31,001 nt of DNA, taken from Veillonella sp. DNF00869 (GTDB taxonomy: Bacteria > Bacillota > Negativicutes > Veillonellales > Veillonellaceae). The stretch is taken from contig NZ_KQ960765.1 in the NCBI RefSeq assembly GCF_001553345.1, positions 486 to 31,486 of the forward strand, in the 5' to 3' direction. This document shows positions 1 through 6,950 of this stretch, piece after piece. Positions within the stretch are counted from its first letter, which is position 1. Every line of letters begins with the position of its first letter. The notes beneath the pieces were generated by a model. The model was not told the origin of the DNA and made no database searches. It saw nothing but the letters and a program-made list of their open reading frames with translations. The position numbers were made by a program, and so were the translations under genes.

Positions 1-2047
1 TAAAAAAGAGGCAGAAGGTACTAACCCTGCGACACCAGCTACAGTAGATTTTGGCAATACAAAAGTAGTAGCACCTAATTTAGAAACATCTATTACATAT
101 CGTGCGAATAGTGCAGAAGATGCAGATGCTAAGACTGTAAAATTACAAAAAGGATTGAACTTCGTATCTGGTGATGGTACAACAGCTACTGCTGAAGCAG
201 CAAAAGCAGGTATCACAATTGCAGCGGATAAAGATGGTAAAGTTGTATTTGGCTTAAATGAAGCAACTCGTAATGCTATTGATAATGCAGCAGATAAAAA
301 CTTAAGTAATTTATCTGATGCTGGTACAAACAAAGTCAAAGAATTAGCAAAAACAGCAGCTCAAGAATCTGTAAAAGTAGCTTCAGGTAACAATGTGATA
401 GTAAAAGCTGAAACAAAAGGTGACGTTACTACATACACGGTTAATGGTCGTGATACAACTGTAAAAGCAGCTGATAATGGTAGTATTTCTGTCACTGGTG
501 GTGAGTTAAATACTAAAGGTGAACGTGAATACATAGTAGATTTAACAGCAGATGCGAAAGCTGAACTGGGTAAGATTTCTAATCTAAATACACGCTTGGG
601 CAGTGCAGAAGGCAAAATCACAACGCTTCAAAGTGATATGATGAACGCAAAAGCTGATATTGAAGTCTTGAAAGGTAATACAGCGACTAAAGACTTAGAC
701 AATATATCTGATAAAGGTAAAGAGGTTATTACTGGTTTAATTGATGTGAAAGGTGAAAATGGTGTGACTGTTACATCAGCTCCTGATACAAAATCAAAAG
801 TAAAAACTTTCACAGTGAAAATTGGCGATTCTGCTACATTTGGTAAGGGTGATAAAGCCGTTGCTATCGATGGAACTACAGGTACTGTAACTGTAGGTGA
901 CAAAGATAAAACGAATACAGCTATCACTCCTGAAGGTGTGACAGTAACGACTAAAAATGCTGATGGCACAGATAAGTCTAAAGTAGAAATCAAAGATGGT
1001 ACGATTTCAGGCTTAACCAATACTGATTGGGATCCTACGAAAGTAGCTACAGCAGAAGATGCGAAGAAAGATCCAACATCTGCGATAGCGAAAGAACGTG
1101 GTAAAGCAGCGACACAAGGTCAAATCAAAGACGTGGTAGATAAAATTGTCAATGGCCGCGGATTTGAAGGTGATGATAATAAAAAAGTTAGCGTTGCCTT
1201 AGGTGACACGTTAGGTATTAAAGGTGGAGCTACTGGTTCCTTAACAGAGAACAACATTGGTGTAGTATCTACTGAGGCAAAAGATGGTAAGCCAGCTACG
1301 ATGACTGTTAAGTTAGCGAAAGATGTGAATATGAAAGATGGTTCCACATCTTATGATAATTACGTACCTGAAATAAAAACAAATCCAGATGGTTCTAAAG
1401 AAATTGTTAAGAATGCAGATGGATCTGTGAAATATCAAACAGGTAAAGATGGTAAGCCGATTCATATAACTACAACAGTGAATGCTGGAGGTGTAACGAT
1501 TGCACCAAATCAAGGAAGTGGTATTCCAACTGTTTCTTTAACAGCGGATGGTCTAGACAATGGTGGTAACCAAATTCACAATGTAGCAGCAGGTACAGCT
1601 AATACGGATGCAGCCACAGTAGGTCAAGTACGTGCAGCAGCACATGCTTTAAATAACCGTGTGAATGAGGCAGGTGCTCATGCAGCGGCATTAGCAGCGA
1701 TGAATCCATTGAGCTATGATCCTCTTAAAAAATCTCAAGTCATGGCAGGCGTTGGATCCTATAAAGGTAACAAAGCCTTAGCATTAGGTGTGGCTCATTA
1801 TGCTAACGAAGATACTCTATTTAATGTAGGTGTTGCCGTTGGCGATGGAAGCAACATGGTCAATGCAGGTGTGACATATCGATTTGGTGGAGAAGACAGT
1901 GCAGTTCCTGAACGCTACAAAGGCGGCCCAATTTCTTCTGTCTATGTAATGCAAGACGAAGTAAGTGCATTAAAAGCAGAAAATGCAGAAATGAAAGCGC
2001 AAATGAAAATGCTTATGGAACGTATTGAAATGTTAGCGGCAAAATAA
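1..2047 (+). CDS. YadA-like trimeric autotransporter adhesin, 3' part (5' end outside window)
   Basis: The reading frame is open from the left edge, so the gene starts upstream; 681 residues are visible. The visible stalk is rich in G, T, D, K and A and has the low-complexity, repetitive character of trimeric autotransporter stalks. Near the C-terminus comes a neck motif (GNQIHNVAAGTANTDAATVG, about visible residues 525-545), then a YadA-type membrane anchor (about 550-628, with NPLSYDPLKKSQ and NAGVTYRFG). Such proteins form homotrimers, insert a 12-strand barrel in the outer membrane and mediate adhesion or coaggregation. That implies a diderm cell. Unusually, about 53 residues follow the barrel strand: a PERYKGGPISSVYVMQDE linker and a heptad-like coiled coil ending EMLAAK. 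Most YadA anchors end at the last strand. A strong hairpin terminator follows. Family call is firm; the ligand is unknown. Confidence 0.93.
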   Translation, partial: KKEAEGTNPATPATVDFGNTKVVAPNLETSITYRANSAEDADAKTVKLQKGLNFVSGDGTTATAEAAKAGITIAADKDGKVVFGLNEATRNAIDNAADKNLSNLSDAGTNKVKELAKTAAQESVKVASGNNVIVKAETKGDVTTYTVNGRDTTVKAADNGSISVTGGELNTKGEREYIVDLTADAKAELGKISNLNTRLGSAEGKITTLQSDMMNAKADIEVLKGNTATKDLDNISDKGKEVITGLIDVKGENGVTVTSAPDTKSKVKTFTVKIGDSATFGKGDKAVAIDGTTGTVTVGDKDKTNTAITPEGVTVTTKNADGTDKSKVEIKDGTISGLTNTDWDPTKVATAEDAKKDPTSAIAKERGKAATQGQIKDVVDKIVNGRGFEGDDNKKVSVALGDTLGIKGGATGSLTENNIGVVSTEAKDGKPATMTVKLAKDVNMKDGSTSYDNYVPEIKTNPDGSKEIVKNADGSVKYQTGKDGKPIHITTTVNAGGVTIAPNQGSGIPTVSLTADGLDNGGNQIHNVAAGTANTDAATVGQVRAAAHALNNRVNEAGAHAAALAAMNPLSYDPLKKSQVMAGVGSYKGNKALALGVAHYANEDTLFNVGVAVGDGSNMVNAGVTYRFGGEDSAVPERYKGGPISSVYVMQDEVSALKAENAEMKAQMKMLMERIEMLAAK

Positions 2048-2080
2048 CTCAATAGGAGATAGCTTATCGCTATAGGAAAG

Positions 2081-2117
2081 AATGGACATCACGTCGAAAG
2101 ACGTGGTGTCCATTTTA
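2081..2117 (+). terminator. Rho-independent terminator of the adhesin gene
   Basis: A 15-bp stem (2081-2095 with 2100-2114, one G-U pair) closed by a GAAA tetraloop, followed by TTTTAC. It lies 33 nt after the adhesin stop codon. Its loop-proximal core, GTCGAAAGACG, recurs in the hairpin at 2405-2443. Confidence 0.88.
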
Positions 2118-2161
2118 CATGTTAGAAATGGACTACAGTATGTGATAGTGATTATTGGTAA

Positions 2162-2347
2162 AATGATGAAGGTACTGGTGATGACGACAATATCCCAGAA
2201 CGCTACAAATGTGGTCCGATCTCCTTCGTTTATGTAATGCAAGATGAAATTTTTGCATTAAAAGCAGAAAATGCTAGAAAAGATGCAGAAAATGCAGAAA
2301 TGAAAGCACAAATTAAAATGCTTATGCAACGCATGGGTATGGCATAA
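2162..2347 (+). pseudogene. Decayed C-terminal fragment of a second YadA-like adhesin
   Basis: From 2162 to the stop at 2345-2347 the frame encodes about 61 residues. From 2195 they read PERYKCGPISFVYVMQDEIF and continue ALKAENARKDAENAEMK. This matches the post-barrel tail of the intact adhesin just upstream, with an insertion of about seven residues in the coiled coil. An in-frame TAA at 2159-2161 closes the frame on the left, and no barrel strands, start codon or ribosome binding site are present. It is best read as the leftover 3' end of a tandem adhesin paralogue lost by deletion or recombination. It is unlikely to be translated. It is followed by its own hairpin with the same loop core as the first adhesin terminator. 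Confidence 0.85.
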
Positions 2348-2404
2348 AACTAAATAATAGTTAATACTGAATAACAATAGTTAAAAGTTAATTATGCATA
2401 CCAA

Positions 2405-2443
2405 AAAGTGGGTACCAACATCGAAAGACGTGGTACCCACTTT
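2405..2443 (+). terminator. Hairpin terminator of the adhesin remnant
   Basis: A 13-bp outer stem (2405-2417 with 2431-2443) is extended by an imperfect inner helix to a GAAA loop at 2423-2426. The A-run before and TTT after the stem may allow it to work on both strands, which would also stop minus-strand transcripts of the antitoxin gene at 2477-2698. Loop core ATCGAAAGACGTGG resembles the upstream terminator. Confidence 0.75.
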
Positions 2444-2476
2444 GCTTTGATACTTTGTGTAATTTAACTTGAATAA

Positions 2477-2698
2477 CTACTTAATATCCCATTCTTTAGT
2501 AGCAGCTTCAAATGGTAAAAACTCCATAGAATCTTTTTCTTCTAAATAATCATTGACGATAGATACATCGTATTCATCTTCTATTTCTTCTAATAGCATT
2601 GCTTTTATATATTGAGAGATAGTCAGCCCTTTATTTTCAATGTGCTGACGAAGTAGCTTGTATTCACTTTTAGTGAAATGTATAGATATAGTGGGCAT
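2477..2698 (-). CDS. RelB/DUF6290-like ribbon-helix-helix antitoxin, no adjacent toxin
   Basis: A 73-residue protein. The start MPTISIHFTKSEYKLLRQH fits the N-terminal beta strand and first helix of a ribbon-helix-helix DNA-binding fold. It is followed by GLTISQYIKAMLLEEIEDEYD, a pattern typical of RelB/StbD-like (DUF6290) type II antitoxins, and an acidic tail that would normally bind a RelE-family toxin. A good ribosome binding site (AAAGGAG) precedes the ATG. The toxin would be expected immediately downstream on the same strand, but that space holds the adhesin remnant. It may therefore be an orphan antitoxin or a stand-alone regulator. Family call is fairly good; partner and target are unknown. 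Confidence 0.78.
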   Translation of the reverse strand: MPTISIHFTKSEYKLLRQHIENKGLTISQYIKAMLLEEIEDEYDVSIVNDYLEEKDSMEFLPFEAATKEWDIK

Positions 2699-2723
2699 AG
2701 ATATTACTCCTTTTCTTATGTTT

Positions 2724-2751
2724 ATTGTAAAACAGTGGGGTGCATTGTCAA
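2724..2751 (-). promoter_or_regulatory. Promoter of the RelB-like gene
   Basis: On the minus strand TTGACA (2746-2751) is followed after 16 nt by TACAAT (2724-2729), about 26 nt upstream of the start codon. RelB-type proteins often repress their own promoter, but no clear operator palindrome was identified here. Confidence 0.75.
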
Positions 2752-2789
2752 GACTATAAAATTCAACAGGATTGAATTTATGTGGCTGA

Positions 2790-2990
2790 ATGTCTATAAT
2801 GGATCCAGATGGTGGTCGATTTATTTTTGATGATGTAGATATGGGATTTTATAAGCGAGAAAGTAATCAAAAGAGCTATTATATTATTATTGATTTTGAT
2901 GAAAATGCAGTAGGAGATATCCATAAGTGTCTATCTCTGAAATCGAAATATCATCAAGAAAAAATAGAAAAAATCCCTCAAAAGTGCTAG
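2790..2990 (+). CDS. Small hypothetical protein, possibly a gene remnant
   Basis: A 66-residue frame starting MSIMDPDGGRFIFDDVDMG and ending KIPQKC. I do not recognise it. It has an acidic, aromatic N-terminal half and a lysine-rich C-terminus, with no membrane segment or signal peptide. The upstream sequence has no convincing ribosome binding site, and the start lies only about 40 nt from the divergent antitoxin promoter. It could be a real small gene, an in-frame fragment of a lost gene, or chance coding. Coding status is uncertain. Confidence 0.3.
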   Translation: MSIMDPDGGRFIFDDVDMGFYKRESNQKSYYIIIDFDENAVGDIHKCLSLKSKYHQEKIEKIPQKC

Positions 2991-3042
2991 AATGAAATCA
3001 AATGATAGTTTGGATTACTGTTAATATTAGAAAGGAGTTTCT

Positions 3043-3426
3043 ATGGCAATCGAGATTGGACAAGTTGGTATGGCTACGGTGGTAGTGGAAACTAATAATA
3101 CAGCGGAGTATATGGGGAGTGGTACGTTACCTGTATTTGCCACACCTGCGATGGTGGCATTGATGGAGAAAGCAGCCTATACTGGGATTCAAGGTGATTT
3201 AGGAGACGGCGAAGGATCCGTAGGGATTCACATGGAAACAAGTCATGAAGCGGCTAGCCCATTAGGTGCAACTATAACTGCAATGGCAACGGTAGTAGCT
3301 GTTGATGGTAGAAAAGTAACCTTTGAAGTAGTAGCTAAAGAAGGTGAAAAAGTCATCGGCCGTGGCACACATGAACGGTTTATTATTAATAATGAGAAGT
3401 TCATGGCCAAGATCGTCACTGGTTAA
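3043..3426 (+). CDS. FlK-like hotdog-fold acyl-CoA thioesterase
   Basis: A 127-residue single hotdog-domain protein. It resembles the fluoroacetyl-CoA thioesterase (FlK) branch: GSGTLPVFATPAMVALMEKA, then GIHMETSHEAASPLG and a closing FEVVAKEGEKVIGRGTHER. T34, E42 and H68 have the same spacing (8 and 26 residues) as the known FlK catalytic triad Thr42, Glu50, His76. This supports an active cytoplasmic thioesterase that hydrolyses a small acyl-CoA. The substrate cannot be read from sequence; most family members outside Streptomyces cattleya are not thought to act on fluoroacetyl-CoA. AAAGGAG precedes the ATG. It is monocistronic, convergent with the vitamin B6 genes, and ends in a repeat-rich spacer. 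Confidence 0.85.
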   Translation: MAIEIGQVGMATVVVETNNTAEYMGSGTLPVFATPAMVALMEKAAYTGIQGDLGDGEGSVGIHMETSHEAASPLGATITAMATVVAVDGRKVTFEVVAKEGEKVIGRGTHERFIINNEKFMAKIVTG

Positions 3427-3431
3427 GTTAT

Positions 3432-3580
3432 GTAGCCTGTGGCGTTTGTAACTAAATTATATAAAGGGAAGAGCAGTGCATATTCCTTCGCAAACGGTAT
3501 TTCATAATGTTTGCTCAGGAACACGCACTGCTCTTCATATATTAGTGCTATTTGGATAGTAAAGAACGCCACAAGGCTAC
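3432..3580. repeat. 149-nt nested inverted-repeat element
   Basis: Outer arms 3432-3446 and 3565-3580 (GTAGCCTGTGGCGTT and its complement, one extra base) enclose a long hairpin at 3468-3536. That hairpin has a 12-bp stem, a 3x3 internal loop, 5 bp, a 2x2 internal loop, 6 bp (GCAAAC with GTTTGC) and a 13-nt loop. There is no T-run after the hairpin, so it is not a standard terminator. It could be a MITE-like repeat, a structured RNA or a 3'-end stabiliser. The pairing is directly visible; the function is not. Confidence 0.7.
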
Positions 3581-3616
3581 TACACATAAGGGCGTTCCTT
3601 ACTTAAACATGTAAGT

Positions 3617-3660
3617 GAAAAGCCTAACGAATGAGGTCTAGCCACCTCAACACGTTAGGC
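3617..3660 (-). terminator. Terminator of the vitamin B6 salvage pair
   Basis: GCCTAACG (3622-3629) pairs with CGTTAGGC (3653-3660), and TGAGGT (3632-3637) pairs with ACCTCA (3644-3649). Read on the minus strand the hairpin is followed by TTTTC, so it should end transcripts coming from the ECF S-component gene. Confidence 0.65.
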
Positions 3661-3687
3661 CATTTCAATTCTCTAGTATCCTGAGAT

Positions 3688-3726
3688 GAGCCTAACGCCT
3701 TCGACACGTTATTGGCTCTCTTTTGT
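3688..3726 (+). terminator. Plus-strand terminator for the thioesterase transcript
   Basis: GAGCCTAACG (3688-3697) pairs with CGTTA (3707-3711) and GGCTC (3714-3718), with a 2-nt bulge, and is followed by TCTTTTGTT. It shares its CCTAACG/CGTTA core with the minus-strand terminator just before it. The two terminators are crossed, so convergent transcripts would overlap at their 3' ends. Confidence 0.6.
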
Positions 3727-3763
3727 TATGTCTAGTATACCATACTTTCAAGGGTATGACAAA

Positions 3764-4360
3764 TTATTTACGAGGGATACGGTGTAGGATCGGGATTAAT
3801 AGCAAGGCTACTAAGATGCCGATGCCGCTGGTTAGGAAGGATGCAGGGAGTCTTGTGACGGCAGCGATATAGCTATCCAGTACAACCCACCATGCTACGA
3901 AGTATCCTGCAGCTGTCCAAATAGCACCTACTAGCATAGCTAATAAGATGCGAGGGGTAGATATGGAACGAGCAGGAATGGAAGGTCTCCAACCTACTGT
4001 TAATATACCTACAATTACGCCCGCTAGTCCTTTGATTATGATGGAGAATAAGGTGTATTGGGAATGGCCCATGATGAGGTCAAAGATACCAGATCCAATG
4101 GCGCCAGCGAGCCCTGCATAGAATCCGCCGAATACGGATGCTATGGAGAATAGGGCAGCGGAACCAAGATGTACCATGGCACCTGTTGGTAAAGGTACTT
4201 TAATAGTCGTAAACACGATGCATAAGGCAGATAATAATCCGATATAGATAATATCTTTTGTTGTGGATCTTGAGCTAGTAGATATAGCCGGTTGTGTATG
4301 CTGAGACGTTGCTGTGTTAGTAGATTGGGTCATATCATTGTTTGTTTTGTACGTGTTCAT
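3764..4360 (-). CDS. ECF transporter S component, predicted vitamin B6 (pyridoxine-type) uptake
   Basis: A 198-residue integral membrane protein. After a Ser/Thr-rich, hydrophilic N-terminus of about 35 residues it has about six hydrophobic segments. It shows S-component features: IYIGLLSALCIVFTTIKVPL, then GAMVHLGSAALFSIASVFGG and an AGLAGAIGSGIFDLIMGH stretch. S components capture a vitamin and pair with the shared EcfA/EcfT energising module encoded elsewhere. It follows the pyridoxal kinase gene by 9 nt on the same strand. Co-location with a B6 kinase matches the arrangement described for PdxU-type S components, so B6 is the likely substrate. This assignment rests on context; thiamin or another vitamin remains possible. 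The long Ser/Thr-rich N-terminus is unusual. Confidence 0.8.
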   Translation of the reverse strand: MNTYKTNNDMTQSTNTATSQHTQPAISTSSRSTTKDIIYIGLLSALCIVFTTIKVPLPTGAMVHLGSAALFSIASVFGGFYAGLAGAIGSGIFDLIMGHSQYTLFSIIIKGLAGVIVGILTVGWRPSIPARSISTPRILLAMLVGAIWTAAGYFVAWWVVLDSYIAAVTRLPASFLTSGIGILVALLLIPILHRIPRK

Positions 4361-4369
4361 GAAACCTCC

Positions 4370-5212
4370 TTATTGTGGGTCTGGAATAGAAATTAAACGA
4401 TCTAATAATAATTCAAGCGCTAAGCCGTCACGAAGAGAACCGATTGTTTTGTGGGTGAATTTGACTGCCTCTGTAGTAAATTGACCGGCAATGCGAGATG
4501 CCTCTTCTGGTGTATAGCCACGTAATACGAGGGCTGTTAAAATAGCTGTGAAAGTATCCCCTGTGCCGTGGGCCTTCACCTGTACTAATGGATTGGATAC
4601 CCAAGTGATAGTATCTGTACTACCCCGATAGACGGCGATGAGGGCGGCATCCTCAGATGGTAAGCTAGATAAGACCACATATTCTGGGCCTTGCGCATGT
4701 AAGCGGCGACACATATCATAGATAATCTCTTCCGATTGCGGTGTAGGGTCATAAGGCATGTCTAAGAGGAAACAAGCCTCTGTGTAGTTCGGCTTAATGA
4801 TGAAAGCTTTGGTGATGAGTTTACGCATTTCTTTCACCATTTCCTCGTTGTAGATGGAGTAGAGTTTGCCATCATCCGCCATAGCGGGATCTACGACAAC
4901 TAATTTATCTTTGCCGAATCGTTCGATGGCATCTTCAACAAGGCGAATTTGCTCAGGTGATGCGAGAAAACCACTTTGGATGGCATCGAAAGTGATATTA
5001 TTTTTATTCCAACAGTTGTAGAAACTTTCAAGGTGATCCGTAATATCCACCATTTCAAAATTAGGATATTCTAAATGATTGCAAAGCACCGCTGTTGGTA
5101 ATGGGATAGGTTGGCACCGTAAAGCGCTCACTAAAGGTATGAATACAGTTAGTGAACAACGGCCTACAGAGCTCATATCTTGTATAGATAAGATAGTAGG
5201 TACATGATTCAT
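4370..5212 (-). CDS. Pyridoxal/pyridoxamine kinase (PdxK/PdxY family)
   Basis: A 280-residue ribokinase-superfamily kinase. It phosphorylates B6 vitamers with ATP to give pyridoxal 5'-phosphate precursors, completing salvage after uptake. Visible motifs: N-terminal ILSIQDMSSVGRCSL, typical of PdxY-like enzymes; VVVDPAMADDGKLY in the middle; KPNYTEACFLL; and the ATP/catalytic motif HGTGDTFTAIL at about residues 213-223, with the catalytic Asp in GTGD. Length fits the family (about 280-290). AAAGGAG precedes the ATG. It is the first gene of a two-gene unit with the ECF S component. A palindromic TAGTAT array sits in its promoter. Confusion with ThiD is possible in principle, but the N-terminal and DPAMADDGKLY motifs favour PdxY/PdxK. 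Confidence 0.88.
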   Translation of the reverse strand: MNHVPTILSIQDMSSVGRCSLTVFIPLVSALRCQPIPLPTAVLCNHLEYPNFEMVDITDHLESFYNCWNKNNITFDAIQSGFLASPEQIRLVEDAIERFGKDKLVVVDPAMADDGKLYSIYNEEMVKEMRKLITKAFIIKPNYTEACFLLDMPYDPTPQSEEIIYDMCRRLHAQGPEYVVLSSLPSEDAALIAVYRGSTDTITWVSNPLVQVKAHGTGDTFTAILTALVLRGYTPEEASRIAGQFTTEAVKFTHKTIGSLRDGLALELLLDRLISIPDPQ

Positions 5213-5231
5213 GGGATATACTCCTTTTTGT

Positions 5232-5255
5232 TAGTATTAGAATACTATTAGTATA
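5232..5255 (-). promoter_or_regulatory. Operator-like TAGTAT inverted repeats at the B6 kinase promoter
   Basis: TAGTATT (5232-5238) and AATACTA (5241-5247) form one perfect palindrome; ATACTA (5242-5247) and TAGTAT (5249-5254) form a second overlapping one. On the minus strand TATACT (5250-5255) is a good -10 box about 38 nt upstream of the start, so the palindromes overlap the likely core promoter. No good -35 box was seen. A repressor site is an inference. Confidence 0.5.
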
Positions 5256-5344
5256 CACTCCCACAGTGTCATGCGTAAATACACAGAAAATATAAAAATA
5301 ACAGGACAGATGTTTAAAAACTAGAAATTATTGCCATGTTAACG

Positions 5345-5350
5345 TATAAT
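5345..5350 (+). promoter_or_regulatory. Possible -10 box for the ABC-F/folate operon
   Basis: TATAAT lies 34 nt upstream of the ABC-F start codon. No convincing -35 box is at 17 nt; TTGCCA occurs too close (8 nt). It is the best promoter candidate in the spacer between the divergent B6 kinase and ABC-F genes. Confidence 0.35.
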
Positions 5351-5384
5351 AAAGAGATACATAACAATAGTTTGGAGATTGAAT

Positions 5385-6941
5385 ATGAGTGTTTTAACTG
5401 TAACCAATGTAACCCATGGATTTGGGGCAAGACAAATACTAGATGATGCCTCCTTCCGTTTGCTGAAAGGCGAACACGTAGGCCTGATCGGCGCCAACGG
5501 AGAAGGAAAGTCAACATTTTTAAATATCATAACAGGCCACTTGATGCCTGATGAAGGAAAAGTGGAATGGTCCAATCAAGTGACGGTGGGTTATTTGGAT
5601 CAGCACAGTGTATTAGAGAAAGGGATGACCATTCGTGATGTATTACGAGGGGCTTTCGATTCTCTATACGGTATTGAACAACAACTGCAAGATGCCTATT
5701 TAGAGATGGGCGATTGCTCTGAGGACAGAATGAATGAGCTTATGGAGCTCACTGGAGAGTGGCAAGAGATGCTAGAGCAGCGTGGATTCTATGAAATCGA
5801 TGCTACCATTGAACGAACTGCGCAAGGTTTAGGCTTGATGGATATCGGTCTGGACCGTGATGTGATGGATCTCAGTGGTGGTCAACGGACGAAGGTGTTG
5901 CTCACAAAGTTGTTGTTAGAACAACCTACTATACTGTTGTTGGACGAACCGACAAACTATTTAGATGTGGACCATATTAAATGGTTGCAAAACTATTTAC
6001 AAAATTATGAAAATGCCTTTATCTTAATCTCTCATGATGTGGAGTTTTTAAATTCTGTGGTGAATGTGATTTACCATATTGAACAAGCTCAGCTCACACG
6101 ATACACAGGAGACTATTACCAATTCCTAGCTGCTTACGAAGTGAAAAAGCAACAAGCTTTGCGTGCTTACGAGCGTCAACAACAAGAAGTGGCAGACATG
6201 AAGGATTTCATTCAGCGCAATAAAGCCCGTGTAGCGACTCGTGGTATGGCAAACTCGAGAGCAAAGCGGTTAGAAAAAATGGAAATCTTGGAGAAACCAC
6301 AAGAAAAGATAAAACCATCTTTTGGATTTAAAGAGGGACGCACCCCAAGCCGTTTTATTGTGGATGCGAAGGATCTTGTCTTGGGCTATGATGAGCCCTT
6401 GACACGTCCTGTAGAAGTGGTGATCGAACGAGGTAAGAAAATAGCTATTCAAGGCGTGAATGGGTTAGGAAAAACAACCTTATTAAAAACCTTATTAGGT
6501 ATGATTCCCGCTCTATCTGGAAAGATAGAAAAAGGTGAGTTCTTACAAATTGGATATTTTGCTCAAGAAGATAGTCGAGATAATTCTAAAACGGCTTTAG
6601 ACTATATTTGGGATGCCTATCCGTCCCTGACTAATTCTGAGGTGCGTGCAGCTTTGGCTCGTTGTGGACTTACCAATGAGCATATTACCAGTCAAATGCG
6701 CGTCTTATCTGGTGGGGAAAATGCAAAAGTTCGCCTATGTAAATTGATGCAAGAGTCCTATAATGTGCTTGTCTTGGACGAACCGACGAACCATTTGGAT
6801 GTGGATGCAAAAGCAGAATTGGCGCGGGCATTACAAGCTTTTAAAGGAACCATTGTCCTAGTTTGCCATGAGCCTGAGTTTTACGAATCTTGGGTAACGG
6901 ATATTTGGACTATCGAAGATTGGACCACGAAAATTATTTAG
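5385..6941 (+). CDS. ABC-F family ATPase (YbiT/YkpA-like)
   Basis: A 518-residue soluble protein with two ABC ATPase domains and no membrane segments. Domain 1 has Walker A GANGEGKST (about 36-44), signature LSGGQ and Walker B LLLDEPTNYLD. Domain 2 has Walker A GVNGLGKTT, LSGGE and LVLDEPTNHLD. The linker between them is charged (EVADMKDFIQRNKARVATRG). ABC-F proteins bind ribosomes at the E site and act in translation or in antibiotic protection. The short linker and VCHEPEFYESW ending fit the YbiT/YkpA group rather than a known resistance factor. The ATG at 5385 is chosen over the TTG at 5379 because GGAG at 5374-5377 gives 7-nt spacing. It heads a tight operon with folE-folP-folB-folK, only 9 nt before folE. 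Its link to folate is unclear. Confidence 0.9.
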   Translation: MSVLTVTNVTHGFGARQILDDASFRLLKGEHVGLIGANGEGKSTFLNIITGHLMPDEGKVEWSNQVTVGYLDQHSVLEKGMTIRDVLRGAFDSLYGIEQQLQDAYLEMGDCSEDRMNELMELTGEWQEMLEQRGFYEIDATIERTAQGLGLMDIGLDRDVMDLSGGQRTKVLLTKLLLEQPTILLLDEPTNYLDVDHIKWLQNYLQNYENAFILISHDVEFLNSVVNVIYHIEQAQLTRYTGDYYQFLAAYEVKKQQALRAYERQQQEVADMKDFIQRNKARVATRGMANSRAKRLEKMEILEKPQEKIKPSFGFKEGRTPSRFIVDAKDLVLGYDEPLTRPVEVVIERGKKIAIQGVNGLGKTTLLKTLLGMIPALSGKIEKGEFLQIGYFAQEDSRDNSKTALDYIWDAYPSLTNSEVRAALARCGLTNEHITSQMRVLSGGENAKVRLCKLMQESYNVLVLDEPTNHLDVDAKAELARALQAFKGTIVLVCHEPEFYESWVTDIWTIEDWTTKII

Positions 6942-6950
6942 GAGATGACT

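Larger units (their letters stand above)
3427..3763. other. Gene-free convergent spacer rich in inverted repeats
   Basis: A 337-nt stretch between the thioesterase gene (plus) and the ECF S-component gene (minus). It holds no plausible ORF but at least four inverted repeats: nested arms at 3432-3580, an alternative pairing 3558-3570 with 3591-3603, and two related terminator-like hairpins at 3622-3660 and 3688-3718. The repeats are listed separately. Confidence 0.85.

Noticed and set aside
2790..2990. Toxin partner for the RelB-like protein
   Set aside because: It is on the opposite strand, has no RelE-like features or basic catalytic residues, and lacks a ribosome binding site.
3043..3426. 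Fluoroacetate detoxification system together with crcB
   Set aside because: The FlK-like triad is real, but the genes are about 24 kb apart, no organofluorine genes are present, and FlK-like proteins are common without such a role.
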